A stretch of 64,000 nt of DNA from Astragalus membranaceus (GCA_039519185.1 CM076851.1:31641825-31705824); one strand, 5' to 3'. Counted from the stretch's first letter, positions 23,871 through 36,851 are shown. Made by a program: numbers and translations. Notes: generated by a model not told the origin, from the sequence alone.

Positions 23871-24099
23871 TTATTTCCATTAAAAAAAGGTGGAATAACT
23901 TGCCTTCTATGCCCATAGTAAGTAGACATATTCCCATAAACACCGCTTGGATTGAAAGTTGAAAGGAGGTCGGGTAATGGACCCATGGATTGATGCACAA
24001 TCAGAACCGTCCAACATATTTTTCAATCCAACGGCCCAGCATATTTGTCGGCTTAAAATGCACACCTTCACCTCCGTTCTCTTCAACTTGAACCCTAAC

Positions 24100-24558
24100 C
24101 CAACCAACTCATTTCATTCGCTGCCTCTGTTTTGGTTTTTGGGTTCTGATAATTTCTCTCCTCGTCCATTACACACATCATCAACATGCTCACTCATCAT
24201 TAACAATACACCCTTCTAGTTCTCAATCGGCACCCACCTAAGGTAACTTCAGTTTCACTACGCACTATTTTCTAGGGTTAATTGCTTCATGAGATGCTTT
24301 TTGTTTCATTTAATTATTCATTGTTTTCTTGAAGAATCAAAGATTGTTGATTTTATTTTCCATTGTTTAGATAATCATCGGATTTTCCTATTGTTCATCT
24401 TGGCTAAAATCAAGATTCGATTTTGCTATGTGTTTTGTTATTGGATGTGGATTGGAGGGTTAGTTCTATGGATTTTGAATGTTGCGTTGTGTTGTTGTTT
24501 TAAAGTTTGAACAGTGGTTTGTGATTGTAGCGATAGATAGTAGATACGCGTATTGGAA
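24100..24558 (+). promoter_or_regulatory. Promoter-proximal region and 5' UTR of the helicase gene, with probable leader intron
   Basis: A pyrimidine-rich leader precedes a plausible 5' UTR intron from the GT at 24,243 to the AG at 24,529-24,530. That intron is T-rich and has no coding potential. About 28 nt of UTR then precede the start codon. Plant housekeeping genes often carry such leader introns. Transcript data would be needed to confirm. Confidence 0.5.
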
Positions 24559-27500
24559 ATGTCAACAGCAGAGGCAGCTTCTGCTGGGCTTGGTCCGAGA
24601 TATGCACCTGATGATCCTACGCTTCCACAACCATGGAAGGGGTTGATTGATGGGAGTACTGGTATGTTATACTATTGGAATCCCGAAACTAATGTTACTC
24701 AATATGAAAAGCCGGCTCCCTCGGCCCCACCTGCACCTGCAGCTTCTGCGCCAAGCTTGGCACCTATACCTGTGGTGAATCCGATGCCATCCGGTGGGAT
24801 GGCGCAACAGCATGGACAACAGATGATGCAACAACAGCAGATGAGTCACCTTGGACAACAGCATGGCCAATCGACGCCGCAGCAGCAAAGCCCCCTTGTG
24901 GCACAGGTCGCTCAGCAGCAGCCCTCTCCGATTGATGCTCAACATGCACAGCAACAGAATTCACAGCTTGCACAGCAAATGCCACAACCTGGTATATACC
25001 AATCCAGACAGCAGATGATGCAGCCTCAGGGACAGCAGATGCAGCAAATGCATTATCCGATGCAGCCGCAGGGGATCCGTCCCCAACAATTTGGGCAAGG
25101 AACTTCACAGGAGCATGGCTCGCATGTTGTTCAACCACAAGCACCTAACTTTACTCCCCAGAATATGCATTATATGTCGTCATATCAACAAAACATGACA
25201 ACATCCAGGCAACCAAACTCCCAGCAGATTCAGGCAAACTTGCACCCATCTGGGCAACCTAACTCCCAGCAGATTCAGCATAACATGCATAGCCAACCTT
25301 TTGAAAATCAACAAGATTTTAAATCAGCGATTCCAAAGATGGAGGAAGCGGAGTCTAAAAATGGAAGCCAAGTTGGACTTTCACCATCACCGTATCAACA
25401 AAGGAATGCCTTGCCTGTTCAGAACAACCAGAATTTTCCTGCTGAAGTTAATTCTGGTCAAATCCCTAAAGCAGCTGTTAATGCTGGTCAACCACAGCAA
25501 TTTAGGGGCTTTTCGGGCAGCATGCAACAGCCTACCCCTGCGAATTCGATGCAATCCCAGCAGGGTGGTTCTGATTTATTTTACCAGCATGGTCCTAACT
25601 ATCAAAATCAGCTGAGCCCGGGAGTGATGCATGGTCATCCATCCAATGCCCATCCTATTGGCCAAAAGATGGGACACGAGGACAATTCACGTGGTAGAGC
25701 AGGAAATGATTATTACTTTAATTCTAACAAAGAGATGCCGACAATGAATCGTCAGCAGCCAGATATGCCACAAATGCCCATTTCCAGAAATCAACAGGTA
25801 TCTTTTCTCATTTAAAGTTTCATTGCTTCAGTTTTCCATTTTAACAATAACAACAACCAAACCTTTGGCCACCTAAAGGAGTTGGCTACATCAAATAAAT
25901 AATGTAATAGTGCTCTGTATCGATCAAGTATAAAGATAGACCATTTACCTCTAAATTTTTCTTTATTTTCCCAATTTTGATTAATCGTATTATTTATGGT
26001 TAGTTTTTATTGTTAGATGTTTCTAAGTTATTTCGTTATTTAATGACATGCTATGAGGTTTTTAAAATAATGATTAATATTCGGAAAACCGCATTCTACT
26101 AACTTCACGACAAAAAGGAATTTGCTTGACAAAATAACTACAGCTAATGGCGCACTTGTCCGAAAACTTTATTCCTCTCTCCAATAAAGCAACTGAACTT
26201 TCTCGGGGAGAATGTGTGTTTTCGCATATTAGCATTTTTGCACTTTTATGACAAAAATCACTGAAAAGTTAATGTAGTCAAAGGCACCCAAAGGAATGCC
26301 TACAACATTACACCTTTAGTGAGGCATATGCCATTGGTGCGCCTTCTTTTATCAGTTAAGGCATGCATTACTGATTATCTGTAGAAGACCCTAAATAACA
26401 AATATCCAACTTGCCCTATGGTGATGCTAAGTGGCTTAATTAGAATGCTAAAAACTAACCAATTCTCCATGGGTACTGTGCAATGAATATCTTAATAATA
26501 TGCCATATTAATGTGAAATAGTTGAATATTTTACTGTTCCCTTTCCACACACGCCACAATGTTGACACCTTTCCTCAGTGAGGAATGCATTTTTTAACAT
26601 CTTGCAATACCCCTAGCACCTTACAAGTTCCTTTCCCTTTGATTACCTCAGCACCATTTGTGTTGATAATGCATGTATCAAAGCTTCACTTGTTTTCTTT
26701 GGTGTTTGTATTGTTTTTTTCATTATATTCCCCCCATAGTGCTTGTTTGGTGTCATAATTAAATATTTTTTCATTGATGATCTGTAAAACATCTTTGCAG
26801 GATATGAGGATTGGCAACACCCCTTTTCACAATGTAATGCCTACTGGAAATGGAATTGGTATTACTGGGAATGCTATGCATAACACATTCACTCCTCCAG
26901 TAGGTGGACCTTCACCTCTATCCAGTAACTCATTTATGAAGCCACCTTATAGTGGATCTTCAGATGTTACCGATCTCTCAGCAGCTCAAATATACTGTCA
27001 GAAACATGAAGTTACAGCAACGGTCTGTACTATTCTGTCGTCAGTTGTGTATGGCATCTATTTAATATCTTGATACAAATAGCATATGGACCAAGCTTTT
27101 ACAACATGCTAGGCATACTTGATAAATGATTTGCCTACATATTACAATCAAGATGCTTCAAAAAAGAAAACTGATCTTCTTTGTTTATATGTTGCATATT
27201 ATATGATATGAACTATCTTTGGTGGTTTGTGCTCTTGGCGGAGATTTTGGTGCCGTTGTTTTTCCCCCATGTAAAACAGTCACAGTTGTTTATATTTATA
27301 TTTATATATATAATATAGGCATACATGATATTATGATATGCCTACATATTAGAAATAGGATGGTTCAAAAAAGAAAATGGACCATCTATGTCTATATGTT
27401 GCATATATGATATGTTCTGTTTTGGAAGGTTTGTGCTTTAAGGGGAGACTTTGTTACAAATATTTTTTTCTTCTAGAATGGTCAGAGTAGTTTTAAATTT

Positions 27501-30500
27501 ATATTTCTTGTATACATTTATATGGGCTGTTTCTCAGTATTTACATCTAACTGAACAGGGTGACAACATTCCACCGCCTTTCATGACATTTGATTCTACT
27601 GGGTTCCCTCCAGAGATATTGAGGGAGGTAAGTTTTTTTGTCCTGTTATATGGTATTTGATTGCTTTGATGGTTCCTAGGAAAGTAATGGGTTTTCTCTT
27701 GTAGTCCGTTTCCAATTTTTTAACTTAAATTTTTTTAAACTCATCTATTCTCCCTTGTCGCAGGTGCGATATCTGCTCCAGAGCGGGAGCATATGTCGTA
27801 CGCTGCACTGCTAATCTGCTATTGGCACAATTACACATGCAACTACTATCCTGATTTTTGGAGCCTGCAAAAGGGATATGGTTGGAGCCTTTCATGGGCA
27901 TCTTTTATAAGTGGGGATGGCCCTTCATTCAAATTTCAGCCTGTAACCTGGGATTTGTTGCTTATTGGCTCCGCCTCTTATGTCTTTTTTGCCTTTTTTA
28001 TTGCTTCAAGTTGCTTCAGTAAGCAACCACAAACCTATGTGTCCTCTTGTTCATTGTTTGCTAAATTTTTGTTACACTGTTGAATGTAATTGTGTTTTTT
28101 AAAATCAAATGGCATTGAATGTGTGCACTGTTTATTTGTCTGATTTCCTGCTATATGCTTTCGTTTCAGGTGTGTTCTGCGGGCTTCTCGAATCCAACAC
28201 CAATACAGGCTCAAACATGGCCAATTGCTCTACAGGGTAGAGACATAGTTGCAATTGCCAAAACAGGCTCTGGGAAAACATTAGGCTACCTGATGCCGGC
28301 CTTCGTTCTTCTTAGACAACGGCGGAATAATTCTCTGAATGGTCCCACTGTCTTGGTTTTGGCTCCAACACGTGAACTTGCAACACAAATTCAAGAAGAG
28401 GTCTTCAAATTTGGACGATCTTCAAGAGTCTCTTGCACGGTTTGTCCTGAGTGTTTCTATTGTCCTTCTTTTGAGTTTTAGTCTCTAGATATTGGCTTGA
28501 ATAAGTTGGTGCATCTTTTGATTTTGTTATCCTTTTCAGTGCTTGTATGGTGGAGCACCTAAAGCCCTTCAGCTAAAAGAGTTAGATCGGGGAGCAGACA
28601 TTGTTGTTGCCACACCTGGTAGGCTCAATGATATTCTTGAAATGAAAAAAATTAACTTTGGACAAATTTCACTTCTTGTGCTTGATGAGGCGGATCGAAT
28701 GCTTGATATGGGTTTTGAGCCTCAAATTCGTAAGATTGTGAATGAGATTCCACCACGTAGACAAACTCTCATGTACACAGCAACCTGGCCGAAAGAAGTA
28801 AGAAAAATTGCAAGCGATCTTCTTGTTAATCCTGTTCAGGTCAACATTGGAAATGTAGATGAGCTTGCTGCAAATAAATCTATCACACAGGTATTCAATT
28901 ATGTCCATCCCTTCAAAAACAAAATTGACTGTGCTTTAACTTTTATCTTGCAATGTGAGTCTTTGAATTTGAAAGTTCAAACTTATCAATGTGATCAATT
29001 TGCACTTCATTCGTTGTGACTGTTAATTTCTGTTTCTCACAGGCGTGGAATTGAACTATCATATACAACGATAAATATATCATCTATAAATTTTAGGTGT
29101 TGAATTTTATTTTGTATATATAGTATTAGAAATTTTCAGGATTCATAGAAATATGAAAATCATATTTAAGTGTCAATTTCAGGGTTTGGGTTAACCTATA
29201 TTAATTCTTTGAATTCTAACATTTTCCCCTGGATGGATATTAGCTTCTTTGTTTTATTTTTTCCGTTGTTTGGGAATTGGGACTCTTGGCAGCTCAGAGT
29301 CCCCTATATCCACCTCTTCAAACTCTTTCAAGCTTCTGTTTGGTGGTATTTGCTTAGGTTTCCTAAAAATGACGCTCTCCTATAAAATACTTTTCCAAGA
29401 AGATAGGATTTTGATGACACTTGTGAAATTTTGGTTGCTTTTTAGACTTGTATCTCGTATAGCAGATTATGTTTTTCATCCAAAACTTGTTTAAAGGCAT
29501 TTTTTCCTCAATTGTTGGAGTCATTTGACCTGCATTAAGACTTTCATTAACATACTGAGGACTCCGTTCCTTTCTAAAACAGTTGTTATTTTTGTTGTTG
29601 TAAATTTCCTCGAAAGCAATTAAATCTATGAGAAAATGCGCCTTGGCACGACACTCAGGTTGCTGCATTTGTATCTCAGAAACATACTCTTGACTCTTGA
29701 GGTCAAGGATTTGTGTTGTCTGTGTGTTGGTGGGGGGAGTACAGCTATAATTTATCAGTTTTTGGAGTAGGGAACAAACTTATTCACTTGCATTTTGGAA
29801 AGCCTATGGTCATGGTCCACTTAAAGAAGGGATATGGAAAGCATAATATTTCCACGTAGAAAAATACATAATTGATTGCAGAAATTAAAACAGCTATTAA
29901 TCGTGAGCAACTTTTTTTAATTTGCTTTTTTCTAGGATATGTTATCATGTTATTATCTTATATCTATCCACGGCTTAGCTTAGATTGTATCCTTCGGTTG
30001 GCAAGTTAAGCTTGTTTGTGTGTTTAGAGAAAGCAATTTGTTAGCTGATTGTATAGCTAAATTTGGTCCTTGCTTACCAATGGTGTATCATATTTTTTAG
30101 AGTCTCTCAGATTTTTGTCAATCAGGTTTTTTTTTCAGGATGCTATGGTAGTAAGCTTCCCAAAAAAATCCTACTGTAATGGCTTTTTGGCCTCATTCGA
30201 ATAAAAAATAAGATTGTACCTTTAGTCAACATGTTACTTGTTGTCCTCTCGTGTTCGGACTCTTATTTGCAGTCAATGAAATCCATCTTTGTTTTTCTTC
30301 TGTTTGGAATAATATTTTTTGGTCTACTGGCGACTTCAATTACTTCCTCCGTGCATAAATGTAATTTTGTAAATTGGCAGTATGTTGAAGTTGTCCCACA
30401 AATGGAGAAACAGAGGCGTCTAGAGCAAATCCTCAGATCCCAGGAGCGAGGTTCTAAGATCATTATATTTTGTTCCACAAAGAAGTTATGTGATCAGCTT

Positions 30501-31253
30501 GCCCGTAGTATTGGCCGCACTTTTGGGGCTGCTGCAATTCATGGAGACAAGTCTCAAGGGGAGAGGGACTACGTTTTAGGTCAGTTTCGGACTGGGAAGT
30601 CTCCAATTTTGGTTGCCACTGATGTTGCTGCTCGTGGTCTTGATATTAAGGATATAAGGTTAGCCTCTTTGTATCTTAAATGCTTACCCTCAAGTTTATA
30701 TATAACGAACGATCCTTTTAGTTAGTGCATTGTTTCCTTAGCTTTGTTTGGAAGTTGAATGATGACACATTTTGGTTTAATTGTGATTTTTCGACATGAT
30801 AGGGTAGTGATCAACTATGACTTCCCCACTGGTGTTGAGGACTATGTACACCGTATTGGGAGAACTGGAAGGGCAGGTGCTACTGGAGTGGCATATACCT
30901 TTTTCTCTGAGCAGGATTGGAAACATGCGGCTGAATTGATCAAAGTTTTGGAGGGTGCTAATCAGAATGTGCTTCCTGAGTTAAGACAGATAGCTTCGCG
31001 TGGGCCACCAAGCTTTGGAAAGGATAGGGGTGGGATGAGTCGGTTTGACTCTGGTGGTGGTGGTGGGCGCTGGGAGACTGGTCGTGGCGGCATGAGGGAT
31101 GGTGGTTTTGGTGGTCGTGGTGGCATGCGGGACAGTGGATTTGGTGGTCATGGTGGCATGCGGGACAGCGGATTTGGGGGTCGGGGTGGTATGAGGGATG
31201 GCGGCTTTGGTGGTCGTGGTGGCAGTAGGGATGGGGACGGTGGGAGAGGGTGA
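24559..31253 (+). CDS. DEAD-box ATP-dependent RNA helicase with WW domain (RH40/DRH1 group)
   Basis: Coding exons 24559-25797, 26801-27022, 27559-27627, 28170-28439, 28540-28890, 30381-30658 and 30803-31253, all GT-AG and in frame, 959 residues. A WW domain lies at residues 21-54 (W26; second signature position Y49). A long glutamine/proline-rich stretch follows. Then the helicase core: Q motif at 516-523, AKTGSGKT 540-547, PTRELA, TPGR, DEAD 649-652, TAT 680-682, ATDVAARGLDI and HRIGRTGR 826-833. The C-terminus is RGG/GGRGG-rich. The layout matches Arabidopsis RH40, RH46 and DRH1/RH14, nuclear RNA-remodelling ATPases linked to splicing and RNA decay. The frame stops at 31,251-31,253 inside the RGG repeats, while an arginine/serine-rich tail continues in another frame to 31,890. 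The start is the ATG at 24,559. Confidence 0.92.
29935..30215 (+). pseudogene. LINE RNase H-domain remnant inside a helicase intron
   Basis: Within the 1,490-nt intron 28,891-30,380, the frame near 30,016-30,080 reads CVFRESNLLADCIAKFG. This resembles the C-terminal RNase H-like domain of plant LINE ORF2 (V-x-RE-x-N-x-x-AD-x-LAK-x-G). It explains part of the unusual intron length. Confidence 0.5.
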
Positions 31254-31890
31254 TTTCTTTCCCGGCAGAGGGGGAAACAGGGGTCGAGGATTTGGTGGCC
31301 CACGTGGGGGTCAAGTTGGTTGGGGTAGGGGTGATCGTGGTGGTCCCAGTGATCGATTCAACATGGATGGGCGCGGGCAAGGGCGTGGACGTGGACGATT
31401 TGACAATAAAAGAGATGTTTCCAGAAGTAGAGGCAGAAGTTACAGTCGTAGTCCTGAAACAGTTCGAACATGGGACTGCAATAGAAGCAGAAGTAGGAGT
31501 AGGAGCAGGAGTAGGAGGAGCTGGAGCAGGAGTCGAAGTAGAAGTCGCAGCTGGTCTCGAGGTCGCAGTCGTAGCTATAGCCGCAGCATTAGTCCACATC
31601 GGGGCCGTAGCCGTGGACGTAGCGATCGAAGTTATAGCCGCAGTCGGAGCCGCAGCCACAGCCCCAGGTATAATAGGCGAATTTCGAAGTTTTCTGATAA
31701 GCAGGATCTTAGTGCACCTGAAGCAGGAGCTTCTGATCCTAAAATGTTTCCTACATCTCCCACCACCCAAGGGAATTCTGTTTTGGGAACAGAACATGTG
31801 GAGCAGCTACCTCTTGTAGGGAGTACTGACCTAGGTAATAATCCAGAGGCTGTAATAGACGTTAGTAATCAATCAACCTCTGGTGTTTGA
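31254..31890 (+). pseudogene. Out-of-frame RS/RGG-rich C-terminal tail of the helicase gene
   Basis: From about 31,236 a different frame stays open to the TGA at 31,888-31,890. It continues the same composition: FFPGRGGNRGRGFGG, then long RS/SR dipeptide runs (31,425-31,675), then an acidic/serine tail. Without the frame change the protein would gain roughly 210 residues. RS domains bind splicing factors. A net change of one base in the G-rich 31,220-31,252 stretch explains the shift. No plausible intron is available: the only GT-AG interval is about 30-35 nt. Confidence 0.8.
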
Positions 31891-32470
31891 AGCTGCGGTT
31901 CAAATCTCCATTTTTGAGAAGGAACTCTGACAGTGGTGGCTTGGTTATCCTCTCACCTTTGCTCACTATTGGCTTTACTTGGTTATTTCATGATGGTAAC
32001 AAATCTGAGTGAACAGTCTAATATGGTATACTGCACCATAGTTGGATGTTGAGTCAGAGTTGTTTTTGGGATTGGGGGGGTTGGGGGTGTAATTTCTGGT
32101 GGGTTATTGAGTTCATTTTATAGCTTGGGGAACAAGCAACTGTCTGGTTGGCTAAATTGGATGCCATTGTTTTGGTTGTATGAATTGTATGGAGTTGGGA
32201 TAAACGGTTGTAAAAGATCATGTCATCAATTATTGTAATAGGCTAGATCAAGTCGCCTGACTTTGGTGGTTTATTTGTGTTATTTTGCTATTCTTTTTTA
32301 TCGGCGGTTTTGTTTGCACAGCGTGCTCAAGAAATTTTCGTGTTTAGTAATGAGTGAAATAGAATATAGGAGGGCTACAATAATTAATTTTTCAACATTT
32401 TGTCCCCAATTATGTCTCCGTTTGCTCTTTTGGTCTACAATGTTATGTTGGTGTTTTTAATCGTGTTAAA
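31891..32470 (+). other. 3' UTR and downstream flank of the helicase gene
   Basis: After the distal stop the sequence becomes T-rich, with 'ttgtaataggc'-type polyadenylation contexts near 32,230. No further coding sequence is seen. Confidence 0.4.
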
Positions 32471-32884
32471 TATATTTCTTGATTTTATAAAATCCCCAAT
32501 TTCATTAGGGTCTCTCCAAGTTTAGTCTCTACCGTTAATCTACCTCACCTAGTCAATAGAAGTCCATGTGGTATTTGACTAGGTGACACCAGCACAACTA
32601 CTAGCCAAATGACATACATTACCTAATTACTATAATCGGCTACGGCCAACCTTCTACCTATCTCCCTTGATCTCTTTCTCAAATGCATCCTCCTCAGCGT
32701 GACTTACCTTAGGTTGTGAACGAGATTAAAACACAATATATGGACAAGATTAATTCGCAAAGAAATTTCAATATTTTGAATAGATTCCATCTTATTTCAT
32801 CATCCTCTTATTGGTTGAGTGCCTAATTTCATCCTAAATTTTCATCGAGTCCATAGGACCAACAAGATTAAAATGCAACAGATG
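32471..32884. other. Intergenic repeat debris
   Basis: The stretch 32,480-32,590 (tttagtctctaccgttaat, then gtccatgtggtatt) has a diverged direct copy at about 33,800-33,970. No gene is visible. Confidence 0.4.
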
Positions 32885-32892
32885 CACGTGAA

Positions 32893-33543
32893 TAGGGGTG
32901 GGAATAGGCCAGGCCGCCTAACAGGGGTCTACGGCTCAGCCTACGACAGGCCTAGGCAAGGCCAGACTTTTTTTTAAATAGATAAGACCAACACTTTTTT
33001 AAAAGCCTATTTAGTTAAATAGGTCAGACCATAGGCCATCAGGAAAATCCTTTTAGGCCGGCCTATTTAAATAAATATAACTAATATTTTTAATTACTAA
33101 TATTATTTTGTATAGAATTTGGTACTTTGTGTTAATAACTTTGCTAACATTTTTTGATAGTTTAAACATATTAACCTACATCAATATTTGACATAGTTGA
33201 TGTTATTATTATAAAATAGAATTTAAATAGGATGTCATATAAAGATATTTCCCTAAAAGGTTTTGTTAGATCTCAATTAGAACTTAATCTCATTCACCTA
33301 TTGGCTGGTTATTCTATTTACAAAGGCTTAAACCATTGAAATGGTATAGGTCTTTTTAAAAAAAATAGTCAAATAGGCTTTTAAACAGGCTTTTAGGCCT
33401 TGTTAGGCTTTCAGAAAGGCCAGGCCAGCCCTCAAAAATGGGCCTACAACAGGCCACAGGCCAGGCTCGGGTCTAACATTTTCAACGTAGGTCAGGCCCA
33501 GACCTTGCAAAGCCTAGCTCGGCGCAGCCTATTCCCACCCCTA
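32893..33543. mobile_element. hAT-type non-autonomous element with perfect ends
   Basis: The 651-bp element has perfect 17-bp terminal inverted repeats taggggtgggaataggc. Perfect 8-bp target duplications CACGTGAA flank it (32885-32892 and 33544-33551). Eight-base duplications and GGGTGG(G/C)A ends fit hAT. The interior is rich in short aggcc-type repeats and has no transposase. Confidence 0.88.
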
Positions 33544-33551
33544 CACGTGAA

Positions 33552-34801
33552 CATTAATTTTCAAATATGATTCTTTAACTGAGATAGAAATAAAAATTGT
33601 AAGAAATATTAAATCTCCATGGGAATCTTGTAATAAAAGTTGTAAGAATTATCATTTTGGACCTAACATTATGTTGTGCTTAGTTGGCTAACAGAGTACG
33701 ACGTTGGCACTTGTTACGTCTCACTTTTTAATGACTACAAAGTCAAATCGTTTGTTTTATTTAATTTTTGAGGTTTAGTAACTAGTTATTTCTATTTGGA
33801 TTAAATATATTTATCGTCTCTTTAAAATCTCCAATTTTGACTTCAAGTCTCTTCAAAAAAAATTTCTACTCTCATCTTTCACATTTTTTCGGTTAGCAAG
33901 TTTAGTCCCTACCATTAATTTCCCTCACACCTAGCTAACAGAAGTCTGTGTGGTAGTGCCATGTGGTTTTTTAATTACATGGCAATGATAATTTAGCAAA
34001 ACAATTAATTTTTGTGTTAAATTATGTTTTAGCCCTTGTAAATTATGGAGTTTTCATTTTTAGTTATTGATCATTTTTTGTTTCAACTTTTGATCTTAAT
34101 GGCCATCATGACTAAAATGAAATGACAAATAAACATCACACATTCACACATATCCAACAGACACACCCAAAAGTCGGCGTCCCATATCAGTAAAATTGTC
34201 AATGCAACCGGTAGTTATGGACTAATAAAACCTTCTCTAGTCTTGGTGAACTCTTAGGACTTTATTTTTATATAAAAAAGGGAACAGTTGTAAGTTGTGC
34301 CTTGATAAACACATGTTATCGGAGTGGAGGGAAAGATATATTCATGAAGAAAGCCAGGCACATCCTATCTTTTTGCATCAAATGCTTCCAAGAATCCCTC
34401 CCCTCATCGTTGTGGACAAAGCATCCACTTTCTCTTTACTTCCTTATGCACCTTCGTTGTGAGCTTCGTATTCATTCTTGATAAAAAGTTTCCAAGTGGG
34501 TCATTCTTTAGTTGCATACTTGCATTTTCTAAAGTTCCCAAGTGATTTTTGATTTCCGTAGTGGGGGTTTCAATTTGTGGTAACGTATGCACGATATAAA
34601 AGCATGCACTGATGACATGCATAAGAACTAAGAAGAGAAGAGGAAGGAATTAAGGAGGTGAAAGTGTAAAATGGTTCAATACAAACTTACCAAACATGTC
34701 AAAAATATCAAAGGTTCCACTAAATTAGTTCTTCAATGTGCTGCTTTATTTTTTGCATGTTTTTGAATATTGGTTAGCAACCGAATCCGAACACGAAACA
34801 C
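33552..34801. other. Intergenic, no confident gene
   Basis: Mostly AT-rich repeat debris. A 72-codon minus-strand frame at 34,404-34,622 is open but unrecognised. I see no splice structure or homologous domain to support it. Confidence 0.4.
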
Positions 34802-35758
34802 TAGGGATGGTAATAGGTATTGATCAACAAGGCTTACAGTTCTTCCTACAACAGACCCAAGCTAGACCAACAATGGCGTATCTAGGACCCTAGACTCCGG
34901 GGTGCAAAATTTTTCAAACACATGGATCGCTAAAAATGTAATAAAAGTAAAACTTTAATAGGTTAACAACTTGTGATGCAGTTGAGAGCTTTGTTGTTTC
35001 CAGTGGAAAGGAAGAAGAGAGGAGAGCTGGTTCAATGTTGCAATGAAAAAAGTAAGAGGAGAAACGATCTGGTTTCACGTTTCAGTTACAATGAAGAAGA
35101 ATAAAGAAGAAAGAATAGAAAATAGAAAGAAAAAAGAATAAAGAAGAAAGAAGAGAGAGAAGAAAGAGCAAAGTCACGGGAGACAATCACTTTTTTGGTT
35201 ACAAGTCACGGGAGTACAATCACTAACCTAGGGAGAGACATTTTTTTAAAAATAAAATATATCAAAATGTGAGTGATATGAGTGTAGTGCATTAGAGTAG
35301 TGCAAAACTTGGGACTTTGGTGCAAAACTAGGGACTTCGTTGAAAAAAATATTTTCTAGGGTGTGCAATTTTTTTTCCCTAGGGTATCAATGCTAACTTT
35401 ATTTTTACAGGGGGTTCGCTTGCGAACCCCCTGGAATACACTTGAGTCTGCCACTGCAGACCAAGTGTTTTTTTAATAGACAATGCCAAGGCCTTTTCAA
35501 AAATCTATTTAGCTAAAAAGACTGAGCTGCAAACCATCAAAAGTACTTTTTAGATCTACACCACTGAAATGTTGGAGTCTTTCATAAAAAAGTCATACTG
35601 AAATAGGCTTATGAACAAGTTTCAAACATTGTCAAGCTTTCAAAAGCTAGGTCATGCCTTAAAAATAGGTCTATGACAGGCCAAACTCAAGTCTAACATT
35701 TTCAGAGTAAGTCAAACTTGAGCCTTGCAGAGCCCAACTTAGTCTAATCCCACCCCTA
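34802..35758. mobile_element. Second hAT-type element of the 32.9-kb family, split by another insertion
   Basis: The ends read tagggatggtaataggt and, inverted, taggggtgggattagac, matching the family at 32,893. Its interior shares a ccttttcaaaaatctattta stretch with that copy. The flanks cgaaacac and cataacac are a worn 8-bp duplication (6 of 8). About 586 bp in the middle belong to a different element. Confidence 0.65.
34871..35456. mobile_element. Nested hAT-type element (CAGTGGC ends)
   Basis: The ends caatggcgtatct and, inverted, cagtggcagactca are of the CAGTGGCGGA hAT type. The flanks tagaccaa and cagaccaa (7 of 8) form the target duplication. The interior holds a purine microsatellite-like tract (35,085-35,170) of aagaagaaagaa units and a hairpin gggggttcgcttgcgaaccccc near 35,410. 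No transposase. Confidence 0.68.
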
Positions 35759-36170
35759 CATAACACACTAGTAAGTCACAATCGCAACCCTTAGGCGCGG
35801 GTGTATGAACCATAACTAGATTAATAAACTTAACACACTTAAATTGGTGTTGCAAGTTTTATTAACCAAAGACATTTAACATGCGTTAGAGGTTTATCAT
35901 TTACATTTAATTAACCCCTTCAATTCTTGTTGTTGACGCCGTTTTGGGTTAGTAGGTCATGCACGTGCTTGTTATTCACGAGTTCTCTCTAGATCTCACA
36001 AGATTTTCCTACACTTGAAACTTATAGTGGACCTCATCGAGTACGTGTTGCAAATCATACACCACCTATAAGGGATCTAATAAATCATTAAAAAGCTTTA
36101 TAAGTTTATCCTCTCATTAATTTAGTGTCTCACACCTTCTCATTCACATCATAAAAAGGGACCAAAATTA
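35759..36170. other. Intergenic, no gene seen
   Basis: Unique-looking AT-rich DNA between MITEs. Nothing recognisable. Confidence 0.4.
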
Positions 36171-36299
36171 ACTCTCTCCAACGCTCACTCTATAGTTGGT
36201 TAAAATTTATGTGGTTCTACTAAATTAATGGGTGTCATTTCCAAAGTGGTAGAACCCACATGAATTTTGACCAATCATAGAATGAGTGTTAGAGAGTGT
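36171..36299. mobile_element. Short MITE with ~50-bp inverted arms
   Basis: The left arm actctctccaacgctcactc is repeated inverted at the right end (gagtgttagagagt). The match extends ~50 bp with several mismatches, leaving a ~25-bp spacer, so the transcript would fold as one hairpin. A clear target duplication was not found. Confidence 0.7.
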
Positions 36300-36850
36300 C
36301 TAAAAGAGAGTGTTGCTATCACTTCTCTATTTTTGATTCTCATCACTTATTAATTTCAATTGGCTTAAGTTTCATTTCTCTTAATGACCACAAATTGATT
36401 TCCTCCCCGGAGATGTTGTTAGAGAAAAGCCCACTTATGATTTCAAATAATTATTAATTTGTTATTGTTCCATCTTTTGGTCGTTGGTTACAACATTATG
36501 TCTCAATTGATTATGTTAATTTTGGTTGCAATGGGGATATTGTCGATTGACAAGCAATTGATTATGTCTCAAATGATTCGTTTTTGTTCCTAAAGGAATA
36601 ATTGCCAATAATTTTATTCAACCTTTATACCTCACTATCAGCCTCCCAATTATTTGGGCATATTGAGATTATATTGAGATTGATCAACGAGATCACCTCT
36701 ATTCTTCTTTAATTGAGAGTTAGCAACATAATGAAAAATCACTACTTAGAGTCAAAATGACCATACTTCCTAAGAAGTTACTCCATGTAAATAATATTTT
36801 TGGGATAGTATTGTACTATCCCCATCCTTATGATTCTTACTGGCACTTGC
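36300..36850. other. Intergenic, no gene seen
   Basis: AT-rich sequence with no coding signal. The last 100 bases may be the decayed continuation of the Copia fragment that follows. Confidence 0.35.
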
Positions 36851-36851
36851 T

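Noticed and set aside
24553..24558. Helicase start six bases upstream at 24,553
   Set aside because: That codon is TTG. The first ATG is at 24,559 and matches the MSTAEA-type N-terminus expected next to the WW domain.
31250..31819. Long valine/glycine-rich frame over the helicase RS region, and a minus-strand histidine/proline/serine-rich frame
   Set aside because: Shadow frames of RS-repeat DNA. The RS reading in the third frame has the family-like composition.
34404..34622. 72-codon minus-strand frame as a gene
   Set aside because: No recognisable domain, no splice or promoter support, and surrounded by element debris.
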